Origin: Sphingomonas gellani
GTDB lineage: Bacteria > Pseudomonadota > Alphaproteobacteria > Sphingomonadales > Sphingomonadaceae
DNA length: 64,000 bases
Reading direction: 5' to 3'
Assembly: GCF_900110035.1 (NCBI RefSeq)
Contig: NZ_FOCF01000006.1
Coordinates: forward strand, 62,001 to 126,000
Positions 8,134-17,548 of the stretch are shown here, piece by piece. Made by a program: the position numbers and the translations under genes. Under the pieces are notes generated by a model. That model did no database searches, was not told the DNA's origin, and saw only the letters and a list, made by a program, of their open reading frames with translations. Each line of letters begins with the position of its first letter. Position 1 is the first letter of the stretch.

Positions 8134-8706
8134 CTAGCATGGTTCGACGTCATCGCAACGCACCAGTGCCGTCAAATCGTCCGCAAACGGCTCCCCAGGC
8201 GGGGTTTCGAGGATTTGGCGGGCCAGCGACAGGCCGTGCCCCGCGCGCAGCATGGCGGCGAGCTGCTTTTCGCGCACCGCGCGATCGGCCGGCTGCGTGG
8301 CGAACGGCCCCAGTCGCCGCCGCCTGGCAAAGGTCATTGCCGATTCGACCGCCGCCGCCTCGACCTGGGGCGCGACGGTCGCCGCGTCCTCGGCATCGAT
8401 GCCCGCCGCGCGCAGCGTCACTTTCACCCGTCGCTCGCCCAACCCGCGTCGCGCCATGCCCCGCGCCCGCGCCTCCGCAAAGGCGAGATCGTCGATATAG
8501 CCGAGTTGCGCCATCCGCTCCGCCACCGCCACGGGGTCGGCGGGCGGCCCGTCCCAGCCGCGCTCCCGCACCTTGCGGCGCAGGTAATCGGCCAGCTTTC
8601 CCCGCGTCGTCGCGAACCGCTCCACATAGCGGAGCGCCAGCCGGTCGAGCTTTGCGGCGTCCAGCGGGGGCGGGCGGCGCCGCTCGGGATGGGATGGCGG
8701 GGACAT
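8134..8706 (-). CDS. recX: Regulatory protein RecX
   Basis: 190 residues. RecX modulates RecA filament growth. The three-helix repeats are visible: ALRYVERFATTRGKLADYL, RKVRERGW and AERMAQLGYIDDLAFAEARA, followed by GLGERRVKVTLRAAGID. The start MSPPSHPERR was chosen; the much longer open frame upstream runs antisense to the acyl-AMP ligase. recX is not next to recA here. It is divergent from the ligase gene. Confidence 0.88.
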   Translation of the reverse strand: MSPPSHPERRRPPPLDAAKLDRLALRYVERFATTRGKLADYLRRKVRERGWDGPPADPVAVAERMAQLGYIDDLAFAEARARGMARRGLGERRVKVTLRAAGIDAEDAATVAPQVEAAAVESAMTFARRRRLGPFATQPADRAVREKQLAAMLRAGHGLSLARQILETPPGEPFADDLTALVRCDDVEPC

Positions 8707-8784
8707 CAGGCCATGTTTGTGCCACAGTGACGACCGAATGATAAATGGGGATCGCTCGCCGGGCGCTTTCCATGACCGAATTGC

Positions 8785-10596
8785 ATGACGAACCGGGACA
8801 CTGATCTGCCGATGACCACCGACCGCCAGCCAACGGGCTCCCCCGTGCCGACGCCCCCGGTTTCGCTCGTCCCGACGCCAAGCGTGGACGACATGCCACG
8901 CCGCTTCGCGGACTTCGCGACGCTGGGCGAGGCATTGGACTATGCGGCGAAGGGCGAGCGCGGGCTGAACTTCCACGACGCGCGCGGCACGCTGGTGCGC
9001 CCTTATCCCTTCGCGGAACTGCGCCGCGATGCGTTGGAGGCGGCGCATCGCCTGATCGCGTCGGGCATCGCGCCGGAGGATCGGATCGCGCTGGTGGCGG
9101 AAACCGGACCCGAATTCGCGGCCCTGTTCTTCGGCGCAGTCTATGCCGGCGCATGGCCCGTACCGCTGCCGCTGCCGACATCGTTTGGCGGTCGAGACTC
9201 CTATGTGGAACAGTTGCGCGTGCAGCTGGCCAGCTGCGACCCGCGCATGCTGATCTTTCCGGCCGAACTCGCGCCCATGGCCTCGGAGGCCGCGCGCCTG
9301 GCCGATGTCGAGGGGATCGACTGGGAAAGCTTTGCCACCCGCGAGGCGCCGGCCGGTTCGCTGCCCGCTGCCGACACCGACGCGATCTGCTACCTGCAAT
9401 ATTCCAGCGGCTCGACGCGCTTTCCCCATGGCGTCGCGATCACCCACCGCGCGCTCCTCAACAATCTCGCCGCGCACAGCCATGGCATGGAGATCGCGGG
9501 CACTGACCGCTGCGTCTCGTGGTTGCCCTGGTACCACGACATGGGGCTGGTCGGCTGTTTCCTGTCGCCGGTCGCCAACCAGGTGTCGACCGACTATCTG
9601 AAGACGGAGGATTTCGCGCGGCGTCCGCTGGCGTGGCTGGACCTCATCACCCGCAACCAGGGCACCACCCTCTCCTATTCGCCGACCTTCGGCTACGACA
9701 TTTGCGCCCGGCGCATGTCGTCGCAGACCAAGGCGTCGGACCGGTTCGACCTGTCGCGCTGGCGCGTGGCCGGCAACGGCGCCGACATGATCCGCCCCGA
9801 TGTGATGCAGAGCTTCGTGGACGCGTTCGCCGACGCCGGCTTCCGCGCCTCGGCCTTCCTGCCCTCCTATGGTCTGGCGGAGGCGACGTTGGCGGTGTCG
9901 CTGATGCCGCCGGGTGAGGGCATCCGGGTCGAGTTGGTCGAGGAGACCGAGCTGTCCGGTGGCGGTCACGGCCAGACCGGCCCGCAACGCCGGCCTCAGC
10001 GGTTCCGTGCGATCGTGAACTGCGGCAAGCCGGTGCGCGACATGGCGGTCGAAATCCGCGAGGAGGACGGCACACCCCTGCCCGATGGCGCGATGGGCAA
10101 GCTGTGGTGCAAGGGGCCGTCGGTGATGGTCGGATATTTCCGCGATCCGGAGGCGACCGCCGCCTGCATGACGGATGGGTGGCTGGACACGGGCGACATG
10201 GGCTACATGTCCAACGGCTATATCTACATCGTCGGCCGCGCCAAGGACATGATCATCGTCAACGGCCGCAACCACTGGCCGCAGGACATCGAATGGGCGG
10301 TGGAACAGCTGCCCGGCTTCAAGGCCGGCGACATCGCCGCGTTCGCGATCACCACGCCGGGTGGCGAGGAGACGCCGGCCGTGCTGGTCCAGTGCCGCGC
10401 ATCCGATGAGGAGGAACGCGTCCGCCTGCGCGAGGAGATTCGGGAGCGGGTCCGCTCCGTCACCGGCATGAACTGCGTGATCGAGCTGATCCCGCCACGC
10501 ACCCTGCCGCGCACCAGCTCGGGCAAGCTCAGCCGGGCAAAGGCGCGCAACCTGTATCTGGCCGGAGAGATCAAGCCGTACGATCTGGCCGCCTGA
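8785..10596 (+). CDS. Fatty acyl-AMP ligase / acyl-ACP synthetase
   Basis: 603 residues of the ANL adenylating family, fatty acyl-AMP ligase branch. Motifs: P-loop region YLQYSSGSTRFPHGVAITH, the segment WLPWYHDMGLVG, LPSYGLAEATLAVS, DGWLDTGDMGY and IVGRAKDMIIVNGRNHWPQDIE. The family activates fatty acids to acyl-AMP for transfer to an acyl carrier protein rather than CoA. In sphingolipid-making bacteria such a ligase supplies acyl-ACP, but no serine palmitoyltransferase gene is nearby, so this role is only a possibility. The start could also be the ATG nine codons later. Confidence 0.88.
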   Translation: MTNRDTDLPMTTDRQPTGSPVPTPPVSLVPTPSVDDMPRRFADFATLGEALDYAAKGERGLNFHDARGTLVRPYPFAELRRDALEAAHRLIASGIAPEDRIALVAETGPEFAALFFGAVYAGAWPVPLPLPTSFGGRDSYVEQLRVQLASCDPRMLIFPAELAPMASEAARLADVEGIDWESFATREAPAGSLPAADTDAICYLQYSSGSTRFPHGVAITHRALLNNLAAHSHGMEIAGTDRCVSWLPWYHDMGLVGCFLSPVANQVSTDYLKTEDFARRPLAWLDLITRNQGTTLSYSPTFGYDICARRMSSQTKASDRFDLSRWRVAGNGADMIRPDVMQSFVDAFADAGFRASAFLPSYGLAEATLAVSLMPPGEGIRVELVEETELSGGGHGQTGPQRRPQRFRAIVNCGKPVRDMAVEIREEDGTPLPDGAMGKLWCKGPSVMVGYFRDPEATAACMTDGWLDTGDMGYMSNGYIYIVGRAKDMIIVNGRNHWPQDIEWAVEQLPGFKAGDIAAFAITTPGGEETPAVLVQCRASDEEERVRLREEIRERVRSVTGMNCVIELIPPRTLPRTSSGKLSRAKARNLYLAGEIKPYDLAA

Positions 10597-10604
10597 TGCA
10601 CGAC

Positions 10605-10660
10605 CGACCTTGAGCAGGGCTCGCTTCGGCTCGGCGCCGCAGGAGGGTCCCTCAAGGTCG
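10605..10660. repeat. Perfect 10-bp inverted repeat between acyl-AMP ligase and GGDEF-EAL genes
   Basis: CGACCTTGAG at 10605-10614 is matched by CTCAAGGTCG at 10651-10660. The 36-nt interior contains a smaller hairpin (GAGC-AGG-GCTC from 10612) and is GC-rich. There is no T tract directly after the right arm. It may act as a terminator for the ligase gene or may be one copy of a dispersed intergenic repeat; the sequence alone does not decide. Confidence 0.6.
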
Positions 10661-10748
10661 AACGTGGAATAACAGGCCGACGCTTTTTTTGCGGGTTTCC
10701 GCTCGGGTTGCAAACGATCCGCTAACCTCGACCCGCTACGCCGGGCGC

Positions 10749-13106
10749 GTGACCACGACACCCGCTTCCGACACCAGCAACGCCGACCTGTCATGGCCGG
10801 TCCTTCTCGGCCTGCGCGCGGGATCCGACCCCGCGGAATGGGGCCGCATCCGCGCAAGCCAGCTGCACGCCGCGCGCGGGCTAGCCGTGTTCCTGCTCGG
10901 CGTGAACCTCGTCTGCGCGGCCCTGACGGTGTCGCTTTTCATGGAGGCCACGCCGCTGCTGCCCTTGGCCGGATGGGCGGCGCTGGTCACCGCGGTCGCC
11001 GCGACGATCAGCGTACGACGCCTGTCCACGCCGCGCGTGCCGGACGGCTATGTCTCTATGGAGACTTTGCGCAAGACGGCGTGGGAGGGTGCCGCGCTGG
11101 CGCTGGCGTGGTCGGTGCCGCTGTTGCTGTTCGGATCGCAGCCCGGATCGCCGTCGGCCTATGGCCTGTGGCTCGTCATGTCGCTGCTGATGATCGCGAC
11201 CGTGCTGGCGCTGTCGCCACTCGCCTTGTCCGCGCTGCTGTTCCTGGGCATCCTCGGCCTGGTCGGTACCGTCAACGTCGCGCTGGCGGGGGAGCAGGTC
11301 GCCGCGATCGCGACGGCGCTGGTCACCGGCCTGCTGGTCTTCGCGTGTCTCAACCGCGCCCGGTCGCTGGTGGTCATCCGCGCCGCCGAGCTGGCTCTGA
11401 GCGAGCGCGACGACACCGTCAGCCTGTTGCTGCGGGAGTTCGAGGATTCGGGCGCCGACTGGCTGTGGGAAACCGATTCCGCGCGACGGGTGGTCAAGGC
11501 CAATCCCCGTTTCGCCTTTGCCTGCGGCTTCGACCCGCTGACCATGAACGGCATGCCGCTGTTGCAGGTGCTGGCCGGCCCGGCTTGGGAAACCGGCAAT
11601 TTCGCCGCCGGGCTTCGCCAGCTCGCCGAGAAGCTGAAGAGCCGCGAGAGCTTTCGCGACCTGCGCCTGCCCGTCCACGTCAAGGGCGAGGAACGCTGGT
11701 GGGAGATTTCCGCCAGCCCCCGGTTGGATGAACGCGGCACGTTCTGCGGCTTTCGCGGCGTCGGCTCCGACGTCACCGAACAGCGCGCTTCGGCCGACAA
11801 GATCAACCGCATGGCCCGGTTCGACACGCTGACCGGCCTGCCCAATCGCCTGATGATCAACGAAACGCTGGTCCGCGCCATGCAGGAAGCGGACAAATGG
11901 GGTTCCCGCTCCGCGTTCATGATGCTTGATCTCGACCGGTTCAAGGCGGTCAACGATACGCTCGGCCATCCGGTCGGCGACCGGCTGCTCGGCCGCGTGT
12001 CGGAACGGCTGGCGCAGTTGATGAGCCCGAACGAGATGTGCGGCCGGCTGGGCGGCGACGAGTTCGCCGTCGTGATCCGCGACGCGCGCGACACCGGCGC
12101 GGTGGAGGCGCTGGCCCATCGTATCATCGAAACCCTGTCGCGCCCTTATGAGGTCGACCAGCATACGCTGCACGTCGGCGCGTCCGTCGGCCTGGCGGTC
12201 GGTCCGCGCGACGGGCGCACCGCGGAAATGCTGATCCGCTCCGCCGATCTGGCGCTGTACCGCGCCAAGGATGCCGGCCGTGGCGTGTTCCGCACGTACG
12301 AGCCGCAATTGCACGTTCAGGCGGAGGAGCGCCGCGTCCTCGAAATGGCGCTGCGCAAGGCGATCGAGAACAACGAGATGCACCTCAACTACCAACCGGT
12401 GGTGGACGCGGGCACCGGCGGACTCACCGGCTTCGAGGCGCTGTTGCGCTGGACCCACCCGGAACTGGGGCCGATTTCTCCCGCGAAGTTCATCCCGTTG
12501 GCGGAAGAGGCCCGGCTGATCGAATCGATCGGCGAATGGGTGCTGCGGACGGCCTGTGACGAGGCGGCAAGCTGGCCGTCCCACATCCGCATCGCGGTGA
12601 ACGCGTCCGCCGATCAGTTGCAGAACGCGAATTTCGTCACGGTGGTCACCTCCGCCCTCGCCAACAGCGGCCTGTCGGCGGAACGGCTGGAGCTGGAGGT
12701 CACCGAAAGCGTGTTCATGCACGAAGGGCTGGGCGCGACCAAGACGTTGGAACGCGTGCTGGACCTGGGCGTCCGGCTAAGCCTGGACGATTTCGGCACC
12801 GGCTATTCCTCACTCGGCTACCTGTCGCGCACCCGATTCTCGTCGATCAAGATCGACCGCAGCTTTGTGCAGGGCGCATCCAAGGGCGTGCGCGAAGCGA
12901 TCGCGATCATCCGCGCGGTGGTCGCGCTGGCCAAGAGCCTGGGCATGGCCACCACGGCGGAGGGCGTGGAGACGGAGGCGGAGCACCAGATGGTGCAGGA
13001 CCTGGGCTGCACCAAGGTTCAGGGCTTCTACTTCGGCCGCCCCCTGCCGGTCGAGGAGGCTCGCACGCTTGCCAACCGCCGTTGGAGCGACGCGCAGGCT
13101 GCATGA
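10749..13106 (+). CDS. Membrane-bound PAS-GGDEF-EAL cyclic di-GMP protein
   Basis: 785 residues. The N-terminal 210 residues hold several hydrophobic helices (a MASE-like membrane sensor), followed by a PAS domain (about 225-355, WLWETDSARRVVKANPRF), a GGDEF domain with intact GGDEF at about residues 435-439, and an EAL domain with intact EAL at about 564-566 and DDFGTGYSS at about 680. Both catalytic motifs are complete, so diguanylate cyclase and phosphodiesterase activity are both possible. The GTG at 10749 is preferred over a TTG 20 codons upstream. A terminator follows. Confidence 0.9.
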   Translation: MTTTPASDTSNADLSWPVLLGLRAGSDPAEWGRIRASQLHAARGLAVFLLGVNLVCAALTVSLFMEATPLLPLAGWAALVTAVAATISVRRLSTPRVPDGYVSMETLRKTAWEGAALALAWSVPLLLFGSQPGSPSAYGLWLVMSLLMIATVLALSPLALSALLFLGILGLVGTVNVALAGEQVAAIATALVTGLLVFACLNRARSLVVIRAAELALSERDDTVSLLLREFEDSGADWLWETDSARRVVKANPRFAFACGFDPLTMNGMPLLQVLAGPAWETGNFAAGLRQLAEKLKSRESFRDLRLPVHVKGEERWWEISASPRLDERGTFCGFRGVGSDVTEQRASADKINRMARFDTLTGLPNRLMINETLVRAMQEADKWGSRSAFMMLDLDRFKAVNDTLGHPVGDRLLGRVSERLAQLMSPNEMCGRLGGDEFAVVIRDARDTGAVEALAHRIIETLSRPYEVDQHTLHVGASVGLAVGPRDGRTAEMLIRSADLALYRAKDAGRGVFRTYEPQLHVQAEERRVLEMALRKAIENNEMHLNYQPVVDAGTGGLTGFEALLRWTHPELGPISPAKFIPLAEEARLIESIGEWVLRTACDEAASWPSHIRIAVNASADQLQNANFVTVVTSALANSGLSAERLELEVTESVFMHEGLGATKTLERVLDLGVRLSLDDFGTGYSSLGYLSRTRFSSIKIDRSFVQGASKGVREAIAIIRAVVALAKSLGMATTAEGVETEAEHQMVQDLGCTKVQGFYFGRPLPVEEARTLANRRWSDAQAA

Positions 13107-13114
13107 CTTGAGGA

Positions 13115-13151
13115 CGCGCTCGTCAGTCCCAGTGGCTGACGGCGCGCTTTT
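13115..13151 (+). terminator. Terminator after the GGDEF-EAL gene
   Basis: A stem formed by GCGC and CGTCAG with CTGACG and GCGC, each strand with one bulged base, around a 9-nt loop, followed by a TTTT tract. It separates this gene from the convergent DUF3140 gene. Confidence 0.8.
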
Positions 13152-13175
13152 ACGCAGCGATCGGGGACGCGGCGT

Positions 13176-13529
13176 TCAGGCCTTGGCCGGGTCGTGGCCC
13201 CAGTTCATCAGCGAATAACGCCAGCGGGAATGCTCCTTGTCCTCCGCCGGTCCGCCTTGTGCCAGGTGACGGTGCACATAGCCGATCACCTTCTTCATGT
13301 GCGCGTAATCGTCGTCGGTCAGGTCCGCCTTCTTCTTGCGCTTGATCGCGACGATCAGCGTGCCGGAATGATGGCCGACGCTCTCGCCCGATCCATGGCC
13401 ATCCTCGCCCTTCCAGCCCACTTCCTTGGACTCGGGCGTATCCAGCCATTTTTCCAGCGTGGCGGGGCTCATGTTCACCGCGCGATCGAAATCGGCGTGT
13501 AGCGTTTCACGAGCATCCTGTTCGGCCAT
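13176..13529 (-). CDS. DUF3140 domain-containing protein
   Basis: 117 residues. The whole protein matches the DUF3140 pattern: FDRAVNMSPATLEKWL, ESVGHHSGTLIVAIKRKKKA, DLTDDDYAHMKKVIGYVHRH and a C-terminal RWRYSLMNWGHDP. No function is established for this family, which is often found as small DNA-binding-like proteins. It is preceded by an AAGGAGG-type ribosome binding site (13534-13542 region). Confidence 0.85.
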   Translation of the reverse strand: MAEQDARETLHADFDRAVNMSPATLEKWLDTPESKEVGWKGEDGHGSGESVGHHSGTLIVAIKRKKKADLTDDDYAHMKKVIGYVHRHLAQGGPAEDKEHSRWRYSLMNWGHDPAKA

Positions 13530-13598
13530 CGGGCACCTCCTTGTGCCGGCTGAACGCGAGTTTCACGCGGGAGTTGCGCGAGTGCCGATGCGACTGGC

Positions 13599-13979
13599 TC
13601 AACGGTCCCGCCAGAAGCGGAAGGCGATGCGTTGCAGGCGCTCCACCTCGTCCATCGCACCCGGTCCGACCCACGCGCCGGCATAACCCGTCTCGGCGAC
13701 ATGGCCGGTCCACCATCCCTGCCCCGGCAGACCGTCGGCCGCTCGGACCACCAGCACCGCCAGTTCCGGCTCGTCGGCCACCACAGCATCGGCATCGATC
13801 CGGTCCAGGGTCCGGCACAGCGCGCGCATCTTCGGTCGGGAGAATGCCAGGCCCAGCCGTCCCAGCAGTCCGGAATAGCTGACTGCGTGACCCTCCGCAG
13901 CCGCCTCGATCAACAGCGCGCGGACGCGTGGCACGTCCGCGATGGCGGAGGCGGGGCCGTTGGAGAACGCCTCCGCCAC
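13599..13979 (-). CDS. Hypothetical protein downstream of lpdA
   Basis: 126 residues, no family recognised with confidence. The N-terminal half is helical (VPRVRALLIEAAAEGHAVSYS, GLLGRLGLAFSRPKMRAL); the second half holds VVADEPELAVLVVRAADGLP and GWWTGHVAETGYAG. The GTG at 13979 is preceded by a GAGCGGGGCGG stretch and avoids overlap with lpdA; a longer ATG start at 14039 would overlap lpdA by 44 bp. It follows lpdA by 16 bp and may be the last gene of the pyruvate dehydrogenase operon. Confidence 0.6.
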   Translation of the reverse strand: MAEAFSNGPASAIADVPRVRALLIEAAAEGHAVSYSGLLGRLGLAFSRPKMRALCRTLDRIDADAVVADEPELAVLVVRAADGLPGQGWWTGHVAETGYAGAWVGPGAMDEVERLQRIAFRFWRDR

Positions 13980-13995
13980 CCCGCCCCGCTCAGGA

Positions 13996-15390
13996 TCAGA
14001 AGTGCAGCGCGCGGCCGTAGGCGCCGAGGATGCTTTCATGCATCATCTCGGACAGGGTCGGGTGCGCGAACACCGTTTCCATCAGTTCGTGCTCGGTCGT
14101 CTCGAGCTGGCGCGCGATCACATAGCCCTGGATCAGTTCGGTCACTTCCGCCCCGATCATGTGCGCGCCGAGCAGTTCGCCGGTCTTCGCGTCGAACACC
14201 GTCTTCACGAAGCCCTCGGCCTCGCCCAATGCGATCGCCTTGCCGTTGCCGATAAAGGGGAATTTGCCGACCTTCACCTCATGACCCGCTTCCCTGGCCT
14301 TCGCCTCGGTCAGGCCGACGCTCGCGACCTGCGGCCGGGCATAGGTACAGCCCGGGATGTTCCAGGTCTCGAACGGGCGCGGATCCTTGCCCGCGATCTT
14401 CTCGATGCAGACGATCCCCTCATGGCTCGCCTTGTGCGCCAGCCAGGGCGCGCCGGTCACGTCGCCGATCGCATAGATGCCCTCGACATTGGTGCGGCCG
14501 AAGCCATCGACCTTGATCTGGCCGCGCTCCGTCTCGACGCCCAGCGCCTCCAGCCCGATATTCTCCGTGTTGGGCACGATGCCGATCGCGACGATCACAT
14601 GGCTGTAATCCTCGACAGCGACCTTTCCGTCCTTGCTCTTGATCGACGTCTTCACCCCGTCGGCGCCCGTCTCGATCTTTTCGACACCAGCGCCGGTCAG
14701 GATCCTGATCCCCTGCTTGGTGATCTGCTTCTCCATGAACGCGGACACTTCCTCGTCCTCGACCGGCAGGATGCGGGGCAGCATCTCGACGATCGTCACT
14801 TCTGCGCCCATGTCGTGGTAGAAGCTGGCGAACTCCACGCCGATCGCGCCCGATCCGATGACCAGCAGCTTGGTCGGCATCACCTCCGGCACCATCGCAT
14901 GGCGGTACGTCCAGATGCGCTTCCCGTCAGCCTTGGCGAAGGGCAGGTCGCGCGCGCGGGCGCCGGTCGCCACCATGATGTGCGGCGCGGTCAGCTCGGT
15001 CGTCTTGTCGCCCTGCTTGACCGACAGCTTGCCCTTGCCCGTAAGAGCGCCGACGCCCTCGTACACGGCGACCTTGTTCTTCTTCATCAGGCCCTTGACG
15101 CCGGCGTTCAGCTGGCCCGCCACCTTGCGGCTGCGATCGACGATCTTGCCCAGGTCGAACCCGACATTCTCCGCCTTCAGCCCGTAATCGGCCGCGTGGG
15201 TCATGTAATGGTACACCTCCGACGTGCGCAGCAGCGCCTTGGTCGGAATGCACCCCCAGTTCAGGCAGATGCCACCCAGCCGCTCGCGCTCCACGATCGC
15301 GACCTTCATGCCCAACTGGCTCGCGCGGATCGCCGCCACATAGCCGCCGGGGCCGGAGCCGAGGATGATGAGGTCGAAATTGTCAGCCAC
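13996..15390 (-). CDS. lpdA: Dihydrolipoyl dehydrogenase (E3)
   Basis: 464 residues. E3 reoxidises lipoyl groups of 2-oxoacid dehydrogenase complexes and reduces NAD. The FAD-binding loop ILGSGPGGYVAA lies at residues 9-20, the redox disulfide is GGICLNWGCIPTK (Cys42 and Cys47), the NAD-binding loop is LLVIGSGAIGVEFASF, and the catalytic His-Glu pair lies in VFAHPTLSEMMHE near the C-terminus. The start is a GTG with AAGGAG eight bases upstream. It is downstream of pdhC and the thioesterase on the same strand. Confidence 0.96.
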   Translation of the reverse strand: MADNFDLIILGSGPGGYVAAIRASQLGMKVAIVERERLGGICLNWGCIPTKALLRTSEVYHYMTHAADYGLKAENVGFDLGKIVDRSRKVAGQLNAGVKGLMKKNKVAVYEGVGALTGKGKLSVKQGDKTTELTAPHIMVATGARARDLPFAKADGKRIWTYRHAMVPEVMPTKLLVIGSGAIGVEFASFYHDMGAEVTIVEMLPRILPVEDEEVSAFMEKQITKQGIRILTGAGVEKIETGADGVKTSIKSKDGKVAVEDYSHVIVAIGIVPNTENIGLEALGVETERGQIKVDGFGRTNVEGIYAIGDVTGAPWLAHKASHEGIVCIEKIAGKDPRPFETWNIPGCTYARPQVASVGLTEAKAREAGHEVKVGKFPFIGNGKAIALGEAEGFVKTVFDAKTGELLGAHMIGAEVTELIQGYVIARQLETTEHELMETVFAHPTLSEMMHESILGAYGRALHF

Positions 15391-15437
15391 TGATTGCTCC
15401 TTGAGGGAGATGTCTTGAAGAATATGGGAAGGGGCGA

Positions 15438-15824
15438 TCAGCCCGCCATCCCCGCCACGCGCCGCGGTTGGCGATCCTCGCCGATGGCGACGAAGACGAA
15501 GCGGGCCTGCGTCACCTTGTACGCCTCGTCCGAATGACGGCCGCGGCGCCATGCCTCGACCTCGATCGTCATGGACGTGTTGCCGGTCGCGACCAGCGTC
15601 GCATAGACCGACACCTCGTCGCCGACGATCACCGGGCGGTGGAACTTCATCCCCTCCACCGCGATCGTCACCGCGCGTCCGCCGGCATGGTGCGACGCGA
15701 CGGAGCCGGCGGCCAGATCCATCTGCCCCATCAGCCAGCCGCCGAAGATGTCGCCATACGGATTGGCGTCGGCCGGCATCGCAGTGACGCGGATCGTGGG
15801 ATAGGTCGTGGGCAGGCTGGTCAT
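15438..15824 (-). CDS. Acyl-CoA thioesterase, hotdog fold (YciA-like)
   Basis: 128 residues. A single hotdog domain with the family signature ANPYGDIFGGWLMGQMDLAAG and the strand GMKFHRPVIVGDEVSVYA. Predicted to hydrolyse acyl-CoA. Its ATG overlaps the stop of the small membrane protein gene (ATGA). Its position between E2 and E3 of pyruvate dehydrogenase suggests a role in acyl-CoA/CoA balance, which is inference. Confidence 0.85.
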   Translation of the reverse strand: MTSLPTTYPTIRVTAMPADANPYGDIFGGWLMGQMDLAAGSVASHHAGGRAVTIAVEGMKFHRPVIVGDEVSVYATLVATGNTSMTIEVEAWRRGRHSDEAYKVTQARFVFVAIGEDRQPRRVAGMAG

Positions 15825-16027
15825 CTCGTTTCCCTGTCCAACGCGACCGCACGGCGCAGCGGCGCGATGCCCATCAGCACGGTCGCAACCATGGCGAACA
15901 CACCGCATCCCCAGATCACGTCGCCGCCGAGCGGATAGGCCCAAGCGGCACCACCGGCGACCGCGGCGGCGATCAGCAGCCCCGCCGCGATGTACAGGAG
16001 TTCGGTCAGCACGTGCCGCCCCACCAC
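15821..16027 (-). CDS. Small two-helix membrane protein
   Basis: 68 residues with two hydrophobic segments (LLYIAAGLLIAAAVAGGAAWA and VIWGCGVFAMVATVLMGIA). No family recognised. It starts with GTG codons immediately before the pdhC stop region (7 bp gap) and ends in an ATGA overlap with the thioesterase, so it is embedded in the operon. The exact start (16027, or the next GTG at 16024) is uncertain. Confidence 0.65.
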   Translation of the reverse strand: MVGRHVLTELLYIAAGLLIAAAVAGGAAWAYPLGGDVIWGCGVFAMVATVLMGIAPLRRAVALDRETR

Positions 16028-16034
16028 CGATGCC

Positions 16035-17417
16035 TCAGGCGAGCATGCCCAGCGGCTTCTCGACCAGCGTCTTGAACGCGCGCATCAGCTCGGCCCCGTC
16101 GGCGCCGTCGATCGCGCGATGGTCGAAACTGCCGGTCGCGGTCATGATCGTCGCCACGCCCAGGCTGCCGTCGTCCAGCACCCATGGCCGCTTCTCGCCC
16201 GCGCCGACGGCCAGGATCATGCCCTGCGGCGGGTTGATGACCGCGTCGAACTGCTTGATCCCGTACATGCCCATGTTGCTGAGCGAGGCGGTGCCGCCCT
16301 GATATTGTTCGGGCTTCAGCTTGTTGTCGCGGGCCAGCGCGGCCAGTTCCTTGATCTCCGTCGCGATCGCCGACAGCGACTTGCTGTCCGCCTCCGTCAC
16401 GACCGGGGTGATCAGCCCGGTCGGCGTCGACACGGCGACCGAGATGTCCGCGCGCTTGAAGCTGATCAGCTGGTCCGGCGTGAACATCACGTTGCACTTG
16501 GGCACCTGCACCAGCGCCACGGCCAGCGCCTTCACCAGCAGGTCGTTGACCGACAGCTTGACCCCACGCGATTCGAGCGAGGCGTTCAGCTCGCCGCGCA
16601 GCGCCAGCAAGGCATCCAGCTTCACGTCCACCGTCAGGTAGATGTGCGGCACCGTCTGCTTCGACTCGGTCAGGCGGCGCGCGATCGTCTTGCGGATGTT
16701 CGACAGCTTCGTCGCTTCGTGCGGGATGTCGGGCACCTGCGCCGGCTTGGGCGCGGCGGCGGCGGGTGCCGGGGCGGACGCCGTCTCGGTGGCAGCCTGC
16801 GGCTTCGCGGCGGCGCCGGTTTTCGCGCCCTCCACGTCGGCGCGGACGATTCGGCCATTGGGCCCGGACCCGGTCAGCGCGGACAAGTCCACGCCCTTTT
16901 CGGCCGCGATGCGCCGTGCGAGCGGACTGGCCTTCACCCGATCGCCGGTCGACTGACCGGCAGCGGCTCCCTTGTCGTCGGCGGGCTCGGCATCGCCGGT
17001 CGCGGGGCGGCCATGATCCTCGGCCTGGGCGTCGGTACGTTCGACGGGCTTCGCCTCGCTGCCGGTCTTGTTGGGATCGCTGGCCTCGGGCGTGCCCTTG
17101 AACACCGGATCGGTCGGCTGTGGCGTTTCGGACTTGGTCGCGCCGCCGGCGCTGGCGGCCGCGGACACGTCCTCACCCTCTTCGGCCAGGATCGCGATCA
17201 CGGAGCCAACCTTCACATTGTCGGTGCCCTCGGTGACCAGCACCTTGGCGATGACGCCCTCGTCCACCGCCTCGAATTCCATGGTGGCCTTGTCCGTCTC
17301 GATTTCGGCCATGATGTCGCCGGACTTGACGGTGTCGCCTTCCTTGACGAGCCAGCGCGCCAGCGTGCCCTCCTCCATGGTCGGCGACAGCGCGGGCATC
17401 TTGATCTCGATGGGCAT
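16035..17417 (-). CDS. pdhC: Pyruvate dehydrogenase complex dihydrolipoamide acetyltransferase (E2)
   Basis: 460 residues. Lipoyl domain at about 1-80 with the lipoylated lysine in [11 protein letters not shown] (Lys43); a long Ala/Pro/Asp-rich linker; the E1/E3-binding domain near 165-200 ([20 protein letters not shown]); and the catalytic acyltransferase domain from about 230, ending in [15 protein letters not shown], which holds the active-site His and Asp. It transfers acetyl from E1 to CoA. The E1 genes are not upstream in this window: the region beyond the start carries a plus-strand gene. Confidence 0.94.
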   Translation of the reverse strand: MPIEIKMPALSPTMEEGTLARWLVKEGDTVKSGDIMAEIETDKATMEFEAVDEGVIAKVLVTEGTDNVKVGSVIAILAEEGEDVSAAASAGGATKSETPQPTDPVFKGTPEASDPNKTGSEAKPVERTDAQAEDHGRPATGDAEPADDKGAAAGQSTGDRVKASPLARRIAAEKGVDLSALTGSGPNGRIVRADVEGAKTGAAAKPQAATETASAPAPAAAAPKPAQVPDIPHEATKLSNIRKTIARRLTESKQTVPHIYLTVDVKLDALLALRGELNASLESRGVKLSVNDLLVKALAVALVQVPKCNVMFTPDQLISFKRADISVAVSTPTGLITPVVTEADSKSLSAIATEIKELAALARDNKLKPEQYQGGTASLSNMGMYGIKQFDAVINPPQGMILAVGAGEKRPWVLDDGSLGVATIMTATGSFDHRAIDGADGAELMRAFKTLVEKPLGMLA

Positions 17418-17548
17418 GAACGTCCTCGGGGGGTCTTGGTTTGGCCACCCTCTCGCGCCCTCGTCCCGCCGGGTCAAGTTTTGCGTCCCCGTTGCGCGGC
17501 TTTGCGCATCCGCTTGCAGGACGATGCGCGCTCCGCCACGATGCGGTG

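Noticed and set aside
8134..10857. 907-codon open frame on the minus strand
   Set aside because: Only its last 190 codons (recX) look like protein. The rest is antisense to the acyl-AMP ligase, rich in Arg/His/Gln, and typical of GC-rich shadow frames.
10881..12722. 613-codon open frame on the minus strand
   Set aside because: Fully antisense to the GGDEF-EAL gene, whose catalytic motifs are intact.
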